Below, piece after piece: positions 58,617 to 64,000 of a DNA stretch of 64,000 nt (the first letter of the stretch is position 1; each line of letters opens with the position of its first letter). The stretch is taken from NCBI GenBank assembly GCA_038146925.1, contig JAYQSP010000011.1:744001-808000 (forward strand), in the 5' to 3' direction. A program made the translations under genes and the position numbers. The stretch comes from UBA830 sp038146925. Its GTDB lineage: Bacteria > Pseudomonadota > Alphaproteobacteria > MPNO01 > UBA830. The notes beneath the pieces are model-generated. The model was not told where the DNA came from, searched no databases, and worked only from the letters and a program-made list of their open reading frames with translations.

Positions 58617-59639
58617 ATGACGGTCATTCATAAGAATTGGCAGGAACTGATCAAACCCACCAAGCTCGACATCGATGCCGGTGAAGAAGCGTCGCGTTCC
58701 GCGTCGATCACGGCGGAACCGCTGGAACGCGGGTTTGCGACGACGCTTGGCAATTCGCTGCGCCGTATTCTGCTGTCGTCGCTGCAGGGCGCGGCAGTTA
58801 CCGCGGTTCAGATCGACGGCGTTCTGCACGAGTTCTCGTCCATCCCTGGCGTCCGCGAAGACGTTACCGACGTGGTGCTCAACATCAAGTCGTTGGCTCT
58901 GCGCATGCATGGCGAAGGGCCGAAGCGGATCACTCTGACCGCCACCGGACCCGGCGAAATCACGGCCGGCATGATCGAAGCGACCCACGATATCGAAATC
59001 ATCGATCCGGATATTGTCATCTGCACGCTGGATGACGGCGCGAAGATTTCCATGGAGATGACGGTCGATACCGGCAAGGGCTACGTGCCCGCTGCTGAAA
59101 ACCGCGCCGAAGACGCGCCGATCGGACTGGTTCCGGTCGATGCCGTGTTCAGCCCGGTTCGCCGCGTCGCCTACCGGGTCGAAAATGCCCGCGTCGGACA
59201 ACGGACGGACTACGACAAGCTGGTCATGGATGTCGAAACCGACGGCACCATATCGCCGGAAGACGCGGTCGCGCTTGCAGCCCGCATCTTGCAGGACCAG
59301 CTTCAGATGTTCATCAATTTCGAAGAGCCGCGCGCAATCCAGGAAACGGTCGAAGCCGCGGAACCGGCGTTCAACCGCAATCTGCTGCGTAAGGTCGACG
59401 AACTGGAATTGTCGGTGCGTTCGGCAAACTGCCTGAAGAACGACAACATCATTTATATCGGCGACCTGGTTCAGAAAACAGAGCAGGAAATGCTGCGGAC
59501 GCCGAATTTCGGGCGGAAATCGCTGAACGAGATCAAGGAAGTTCTGTCGACGATGGGGCTCCACCTCGGCATGGAAATCACCGAATGGCCGCCCGAGAAC
59601 ATCGAGGACATGGCCAAGCGGCTGGAAGAGCCGTACTAA
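58617..59639 (+). CDS. rpoA: DNA-directed RNA polymerase subunit alpha
   Basis: This 340-residue alpha subunit has an N-terminal dimer and assembly domain (about 1-235) with RGFATTLGNSLRRILLSSLQGAAVTAVQIDGVLHEFSSIPGVREDV. A linker leads to the C-terminal DNA/activator-binding domain (about 255-320) with LELSVRSANCLKNDNIIYIGDLVQKTEQEMLRTPNFGRKSLNEIKEVL. The C-terminal helix carries the conserved Arg and Lys that read UP elements. It lies 82 bases after rpsK and 30 before rplQ. Confidence 0.99.
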   Translation: MTVIHKNWQELIKPTKLDIDAGEEASRSASITAEPLERGFATTLGNSLRRILLSSLQGAAVTAVQIDGVLHEFSSIPGVREDVTDVVLNIKSLALRMHGEGPKRITLTATGPGEITAGMIEATHDIEIIDPDIVICTLDDGAKISMEMTVDTGKGYVPAAENRAEDAPIGLVPVDAVFSPVRRVAYRVENARVGQRTDYDKLVMDVETDGTISPEDAVALAARILQDQLQMFINFEEPRAIQETVEAAEPAFNRNLLRKVDELELSVRSANCLKNDNIIYIGDLVQKTEQEMLRTPNFGRKSLNEIKEVLSTMGLHLGMEITEWPPENIEDMAKRLEEPY

Positions 59640-59669
59640 GTCGGCAGACAGGAAGAAGAGGACAGAATA

Positions 59670-60101
59670 ATGCGCCATCGTATGAGTGGCCGGAAGCTCA
59701 ACCGCACGAGCTCTCACCGCAAGGCGCTGTTCGGCAACATGGCCGCAGCCCTTATCAAGCACGAGCAGATCAAGACCACTTTGCCGAAGGCGAAGGAGTT
59801 ACGGTCGGTTGTCGACAAGCTGATCACCCTCGGAAAGCGCGGCGATCTTCACGCCCGTCGTATCGCGGTTTCGCGTTTGCATGGCGACAAGAAACTTGCC
59901 GACAAACTGTTTTCCACGCTGGCCGACCGCTACCGTGACCGCCCTGGCGGGTATACGCGGATTGTGAAAGCCGGATTCCGCTATGGAGACTCCGCGCCGA
60001 TGGCCGTGATCGAACTTGTCGATCGCGATCCGGACGCGAAGGGGCAGGATTCGGGGCCGGTCCAGGTCGACGAGGACATGGAGCAGGAAGCGGTTGCGTA
60101 A
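59670..60101 (+). CDS. rplQ: 50S ribosomal protein L17
   Basis: This 143-residue L17 protein sits near the tunnel exit. The core MRHRMSGRKLNRTSSHRKALFGNMAAALIKHEQIKTTLPKAKELR is nearly universal. The C-terminal part (DAKGQDSGPVQVDEDMEQEAVA) is a short acidic tail. It is the last gene of the ribosomal superoperon and is followed by the intrinsic terminator at 60125-60158. Confidence 0.98.
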   Translation: MRHRMSGRKLNRTSSHRKALFGNMAAALIKHEQIKTTLPKAKELRSVVDKLITLGKRGDLHARRIAVSRLHGDKKLADKLFSTLADRYRDRPGGYTRIVKAGFRYGDSAPMAVIELVDRDPDAKGQDSGPVQVDEDMEQEAVA

Positions 60102-60124
60102 GTTTTCCTGTCAGACGGAAAGAC

Positions 60125-60158
60125 AAAAAGGGCGGTTCTTCGGATCGCCCTTTTGCTT
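60125..60158 (+). terminator. Rho-independent terminator after rplQ
   Basis: AAAAAGGGCG pairs with CGCCCTTTT around a loop of about 11 bases (GTTCTTCGGAT), and the T-rich 3' side continues into TTTTGCTTT. It starts 24 bases after the rplQ stop. It should end the long ribosomal transcript before the DegP-family gene, which lies 36 bases further. Confidence 0.9.
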
Positions 60159-60194
60159 TGGGCAGAAATTGTCGGGAGATGGTAAAATAACGTT

Positions 60195-61628
60195 ATGGGC
60201 TATGTGTCACTGAAAACGGTCGGAGCGGCGTTCGCATGTGTTGCTGTCCTCACGGCTGCGATGGTGTCCGGTTCGTCTGCACAGACGAAAGTCGTCCCGA
60301 CTTCGCGGGATGAAACGCGGCTCTCCTTTGCGCCTCTGGTAAAATCTGCCGCGCCTGCAGTCGTCAATATCTACACCCGCAGGGTTGTTCAGGCCCGAAG
60401 CGCAACGCCGCTGTTTAACGATCCGTTCTTCCGGCGTTTCTTCGGCGATCAGTTTCAATTCGGCGGACGGGAACGTAAACGGGTTCAGAATTCTCTCGGA
60501 TCGGGCGTCATAGTCAGCGACGACGGACTCATCGTGACAAACTATCACGTTATCGACAAGGCGGACGAGATTACGGCCGTTCTTGCGGATCGACGCGAAT
60601 TCGAAGCCGATGTCGTCACGCGTGACGAACGGACCGATCTTGCCGTTCTTCGGATAAAGACCGGATCGGAAAAACTGCCGTTTCTGAAGCTAAGGGACTC
60701 GGACACTCTCGAAGTCGGGGATATCGTGCTCGCGATCGGCAATCCGTTCGGCGTCGGCCAGACGGTTACCAGCGGCATCGTCTCGGCGCTGGCGCGGACG
60801 GCACGGGGAGTAAGTGATTTCGGATTCTTCATACAGACCGACGCGGCGATAAATCCCGGCAATTCCGGCGGAGCGCTGGTCGGGCTCGATGGCAATCTGA
60901 TAGGGATCAACACGGCAATCTATTCGCGCGGAGGCGGCTCCAACGGAATCGGGTTTGCCATTCCGTCCAACATGGTCGCGACCGTGATTGGTAGCGCGAT
61001 GAGTGGCGGGGAAGTGATCCGGCCGTGGGTCGGTGCCCGCGGTCAAACCGTCGACGCGGACATCGCCCGTACGCTTGGCCTGCCAATTCCGTCGGGCGTA
61101 CTTGTTAATTCGCTTCATCCCGACGGTCCCGCAGCGAAAGCCGGCCTGAAAGTCGGCGACGTCATCGTCTCCATCAACGGCAAGGAGGTTCCCGATGCGA
61201 ATTCCCTGAGATTTCGCATCGCAACTCTTTCGGTTGGCGGAGAAGCGCGGATCGGTGCAATCCGAAAAGGCAGGATTTTCGAGAAACGCGTCCGGTTGAT
61301 TGCAGCGCCGGAGGATCCGCCCCGTGATCTTTCGCTGATTACAGGGACAAATCCCTATGCCGGCGCGGAAGTCGCCAATCTTTCTCCGGCGCTGGCTGAA
61401 GAACTCGCGCTCGACAGTGAAGCAGAGGGAGTAATCGTCCTCCGTCTGAAGAGACGTTCACCCGCAGACCGGATCGGCCTCGAGCCCGGAGATATCCTGG
61501 TGCGGCTGAACGGTCGGACGATCGAGTCGGTCTCGGAGCTGAAGAAAATCCTGATGGAAGATTTCTCGATCTGGCGAATTGAAATAAGCCGGTCCGGTCG
61601 CCTGCTGCAGCTGATTATTCGGGGCTAA
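60195..61628 (+). CDS. DegP/DegQ-type periplasmic serine protease with two PDZ domains
   Basis: This 477-residue HtrA-family protease has a signal peptide (about 1-29, hydrophobic core from 11, cleavage near SSA). The catalytic triad is His118 (NYHVID), Asp148 (RTDLAVLRI) and Ser224 (GNSGG). PDZ1 (about 275-370) and PDZ2 (about 385-470) follow. In the periplasm it degrades or refolds misfolded envelope proteins. It is the first gene after the terminator, followed by rarA three bases later. DegP and DegQ cannot be told apart from sequence alone. A promoter is not obvious in the 36-base gap after the terminator. Confidence 0.93.
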   Translation: MGYVSLKTVGAAFACVAVLTAAMVSGSSAQTKVVPTSRDETRLSFAPLVKSAAPAVVNIYTRRVVQARSATPLFNDPFFRRFFGDQFQFGGRERKRVQNSLGSGVIVSDDGLIVTNYHVIDKADEITAVLADRREFEADVVTRDERTDLAVLRIKTGSEKLPFLKLRDSDTLEVGDIVLAIGNPFGVGQTVTSGIVSALARTARGVSDFGFFIQTDAAINPGNSGGALVGLDGNLIGINTAIYSRGGGSNGIGFAIPSNMVATVIGSAMSGGEVIRPWVGARGQTVDADIARTLGLPIPSGVLVNSLHPDGPAAKAGLKVGDVIVSINGKEVPDANSLRFRIATLSVGGEARIGAIRKGRIFEKRVRLIAAPEDPPRDLSLITGTNPYAGAEVANLSPALAEELALDSEAEGVIVLRLKRRSPADRIGLEPGDILVRLNGRTIESVSELKKILMEDFSIWRIEISRSGRLLQLIIRG

Positions 61629-61631
61629 GCG

Positions 61632-62942
61632 ATGGGAACCGGCACAGGAAGTCTGTTGGAGGCCGAGGCACCGCGACCTCTTGCCGACAGACTGCGTCCG
61701 GGAGTGCTTCAGGACGTTCTTGGACAGGACCATCTGCTTGGCCCTGACGGTCCTCTCGGGCGGATGACCCGGGAAGGCAGGATAACCTCGATGATTCTTT
61801 GGGGGCCGCCGGGTACCGGCAAGACGACGGTCGCCCGGTTGTTAGCAGGTAGCACGAACCTGCATTTCGAACCGCTATCCGCGGTTTTTTCGGGTGTCGC
61901 CGATCTTCGCCGCGTTTTCGATGCTGCCAAGGAACGCCGGATTGCGGGACAGGGCACGCTTTTGTTCGTTGATGAAATTCATCGCTTCAATCGCGCACAA
62001 CAGGACGGTTTCCTCCCATATGTTGAAGACGGCACCGTCATTCTCGTTGGAGCGACAACCGAAAATCCATCGTTCGAACTGAACGGCGCCTTGTTGTCCC
62101 GTTGTCAGGTTTTCGTTCTCAACCGGCTGGATCATGCCGCTCTCGAAACTCTCCTGGCGCGCGCCGAAGCCGAGACCGGTGAGACGCTGCCCCTGACCGA
62201 TAATGCGCGCCACTCAGTCTGTGCAATGGCGGATGGAGACGGGCGGTATCTGCTGAATCTCGTCGAGGAGATTTTCGCCATTGGCGCGCTAGAACCGCTG
62301 GATGTTAACGCTTTGACCGAGCGTATCCAGAAACGGGCGCCCCTCTACGACAAATCACAGGAAGCTCATTACAATTTGATCAGCGCTCTGCACAAATCAC
62401 TGCGCGGATCGGATGTCGACGCCGCGCTCTACTGGTTTGCGCGCATGCTGGACGGTGGCGAGGATCCGCGGTACATCGCCCGACGGTTGACGCGTTTCTC
62501 GGTTGAAGACATCGGCATGGCGGACCCGCATGCTCTTACTCAATCGATTGCCGCCTGGGAGGCGTATGAGCGGATTGGGTCGCCGGAAGGAGAACTGGCG
62601 ATTGCACAATGCGTAATCTATCTGGCCACCGCACCGAAATCGAATGCCGTTTATTCAGCGTTCAAATCGTCGGCGAAATCCGCAAAGGAAGCGGGGTCGT
62701 TGTCGCCGCCGAAACATATTCTGAACGCACCGACAGGTCTGATGAAGGATATTGGCTACGGCGATGGCTACCAGTATGACCATGCAACTGAAAAAGGTTT
62801 CTCGGGGCAGAACTATTTTCCCGAAAACATGCCGCGCGAGGAATTTTACCAGCCGGTAGACCGAGGTTTTGAACGCGATATCGGCAAGCGGCTGGAATAC
62901 TGGAAAAAATTGCGGGATCGGGTGCTGGGTGAAGGCGGTTAG
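61632..62942 (+). CDS. rarA: Replication-associated recombination protein RarA/MgsA
   Basis: This 436-residue AAA+ ATPase is of the RarA/Mgs1/WRNIP1 family and works at stalled replication forks with SSB. Walker A is GPPGTGKTT (58-66) and Walker B LLFVDEIH (110-117); sensor 1 is in VGATTENPSFE, followed by LLSRCQVF. The C-terminal region carries the RarA tetramerisation features DALYWFARMLDGGEDPRYIARRL and the KHILNAPTGLMKDIGYGDGYQYDH block. It begins three bases after the protease stop, indicating a protease-rarA-crcB-rlu transcript. Confidence 0.93.
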   Translation: MGTGTGSLLEAEAPRPLADRLRPGVLQDVLGQDHLLGPDGPLGRMTREGRITSMILWGPPGTGKTTVARLLAGSTNLHFEPLSAVFSGVADLRRVFDAAKERRIAGQGTLLFVDEIHRFNRAQQDGFLPYVEDGTVILVGATTENPSFELNGALLSRCQVFVLNRLDHAALETLLARAEAETGETLPLTDNARHSVCAMADGDGRYLLNLVEEIFAIGALEPLDVNALTERIQKRAPLYDKSQEAHYNLISALHKSLRGSDVDAALYWFARMLDGGEDPRYIARRLTRFSVEDIGMADPHALTQSIAAWEAYERIGSPEGELAIAQCVIYLATAPKSNAVYSAFKSSAKSAKEAGSLSPPKHILNAPTGLMKDIGYGDGYQYDHATEKGFSGQNYFPENMPREEFYQPVDRGFERDIGKRLEYWKKLRDRVLGEGG

Positions 62943-62948
62943 AGCAGC

Positions 62949-63329
62949 ATGAAAATGTTTTTGTTTGTAGCCTTGGGAGGCGCCGTTGGCGCGTCGGCCA
63001 GGTATGCAGTCGGTATGCTGACCCTGCAGTTCAGCAATGGGCAGTTTCCCTGGGGGACCTTCGCTGTAAATGTGGCTGGCTCATTTGTTCTCGGCGTTCT
63101 CGCGGCCTGTTTGGCATATACTTGGAGCCCATCGGCGGAATTCAGGGCTTTTCTGGTCGTCGGCGTGCTGGGAGGGTTCACCACGTTTTCGGCGTTCTCG
63201 CTCGATATTCTGTTATTGGCGGAAAGAAGCCGTTTCGACCTGTCTGCGCTCTATATGCTTGGTACGCTGATACTTTCGGTCGGCGGATTGTTCGCCGGTC
63301 TGCGCCTGACACGGGCGGTACTGACGTGA
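62949..63329 (+). CDS. crcB: Fluoride exporter CrcB/Fluc
   Basis: This 126-residue dual-topology fluoride channel has four membrane helices. Conserved positions are the GGAVGASARY helix (GxxGAxxRY), WGTFAVNVAGSF with the pore-lining Asn, and GFTTFSAFSLD containing the fluoride-coordinating Phe-box residues. It lies six bases after rarA. No fluoride riboswitch is seen, since the gene is inside an operon. The stop TGA overlaps the GTG start of the following pseudouridine synthase gene. Confidence 0.92.
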   Translation: MKMFLFVALGGAVGASARYAVGMLTLQFSNGQFPWGTFAVNVAGSFVLGVLAACLAYTWSPSAEFRAFLVVGVLGGFTTFSAFSLDILLLAERSRFDLSALYMLGTLILSVGGLFAGLRLTRAVLT

Positions 63330-64000
63330 GTGGCGTGCAGAACCGCGAAGTGGGGGCCGAAGATGCCGATATTCGGGTCGACCGGTGGTTTCGCCGCCAC
63401 TATCCCGAACTGAAGCATGGCCGTCTCGAGAAGTTGTTGCGGACAGGTCAGATACGGGTTGATGGCGGTCGGGTAAAGGCATCGACGCGCCTGGAAGCCG
63501 GTCAGGTACTGCGCATACCGCCGCTAGGTAGTGTATCCGGCGCAGATCAACCGCCGGAGTATCGGGACATTAATGACAGAGATCGAACCTGGATCAATTC
63601 TCTGATTCTGCATTCGGACGACGATGTGATTGCACTGAACAAGCCTTCCGGTATCGCCGTGCAGGGCGGGAGCGGGGTAGGGCGGCATATCGACGGGCTG
63701 CTTGCAGGGCTCGTTGCCAGGGGTGAGGAAAAACCCAAACTGGTCCATCGGCTGGACCGCGATACCAGCGGTGTCCTGCTTATTGCCCGGCGCGCGTCCG
63801 TTGCCGCGAAACTCGGCGATGCGTTTCGCGGTCGCGATGCCCGGAAATCCTACTGGGCCCTGGTTGCCGGGGTGCCGTCGCCCCGGCAGGGAACGATCGA
63901 CGATGCCCTCGTAAAGTCGGCGGGGAAAGACGGATACGAAAAAGTCGTGGCCGATGCGGCGATGGGAAAATCGGCGGTGACGGATTACGAGGTGATAGAT
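63326..64000 (+). CDS. RluC/RluD-family 23S rRNA pseudouridine synthase, N-terminal part
   Basis: This gene begins with GTG at 63326, overlapping the crcB stop by four bases (GTGA), and runs off the end of the window. 225 codons are visible of a usual 310-330. An S4-like RNA-binding domain (IRVDRWFRRHYPELKHGRLEKLL, GQIRVDGGRVKASTRLEAGQVL) precedes the catalytic barrel with LNKPSGIAVQGGSG and the motif HRLDRDTSG, whose Asp144 is the nucleophile. Family members modify uridines in 23S rRNA. The GTG start is an inference from overlap and frame. RluC or RluD cannot be separated on this part. Confidence 0.9.
   Translation, partial: MSGVQNREVGAEDADIRVDRWFRRHYPELKHGRLEKLLRTGQIRVDGGRVKASTRLEAGQVLRIPPLGSVSGADQPPEYRDINDRDRTWINSLILHSDDDVIALNKPSGIAVQGGSGVGRHIDGLLAGLVARGEEKPKLVHRLDRDTSGVLLIARRASVAAKLGDAFRGRDARKSYWALVAGVPSPRQGTIDDALVKSAGKDGYEKVVADAAMGKSAVTDYEVID

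Overview
The window looks like part of an alphaproteobacterial chromosome, plausibly Rhodospirillales-like; this is inferred from gene order and protein style, and no rRNA is present to settle it. Two signs support it. The ribosomal superoperon has adk between secY and rpsM and carries no rpmJ. It is followed by a DegP-type protease, rarA, crcB and an RluC/RluD-type pseudouridine synthase. GC content is moderately high, and gene ends often overlap as ATGA or TGATG.

Bases 1-16.3 kb form an accessory catabolic region. The plus strand carries an old-yellow-enzyme reductase (cut by the window edge), a maleylacetate reductase, an OsmC protein, an isochorismatase-like hydrolase, a ring-hydroxylating dioxygenase beta subunit and an unusual SDR. 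These are followed by an alpha/beta hydrolase and a luciferase-like flavin monooxygenase (minus strand), a VOC protein and a VIT1/CCC1 metal transporter. A minus-strand operon of thiolase, SDR and zinc alcohol dehydrogenase ends in a wrecked acyl-CoA ligase gene. A periplasmic-binding-fold protein without a signal peptide, a VanA-type Rieske oxygenase, a von Willebrand A protein with a PEP-CTERM-like tail and a metallophosphoesterase follow. The chemistry suggests breakdown of an aromatic or heteroaromatic compound, but the substrate cannot be read from sequence. Two clear pseudogenes and one weaker candidate show that this region is decaying. No recognisable transcriptional regulator is present.

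Bases 16.3-28 kb are mixed: a nitroreductase, recX, a C-terminal-only MetE-like protein, tRNA-Thr, an oxaloacetate decarboxylase-like enzyme, a DapA-family protein, an 880-residue secreted NHL/Fn3 protein, a lone molybdopterin hydroxylase large subunit, a DUF4864 protein and rlmB.

Bases 28.1-60.2 kb are the core information-processing region: tRNA-Tyr, tRNA-Gly, tuf copy 1, tRNA-Trp, secE, nusG, rplKAJL, rpoBC, rpsLG, fusA, tuf copy 2, and then the S10, spc and alpha operons through rplQ, closed by a rho-independent terminator. Visible control elements are a strong promoter before rpsL, a strong promoter before rpsM, a TTCG hairpin between rplL and rpoB, a long hairpin after rpoC, and structured leaders before rplK and rplJ. 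The two tuf genes lie in a 1,213-bp direct repeat that differs at only two bases. Both differences change amino acids, and they sit next to each other.

Bases 60.2-64 kb hold the DegP-family protease, rarA, crcB and the start of a pseudouridine synthase gene that runs off the window.
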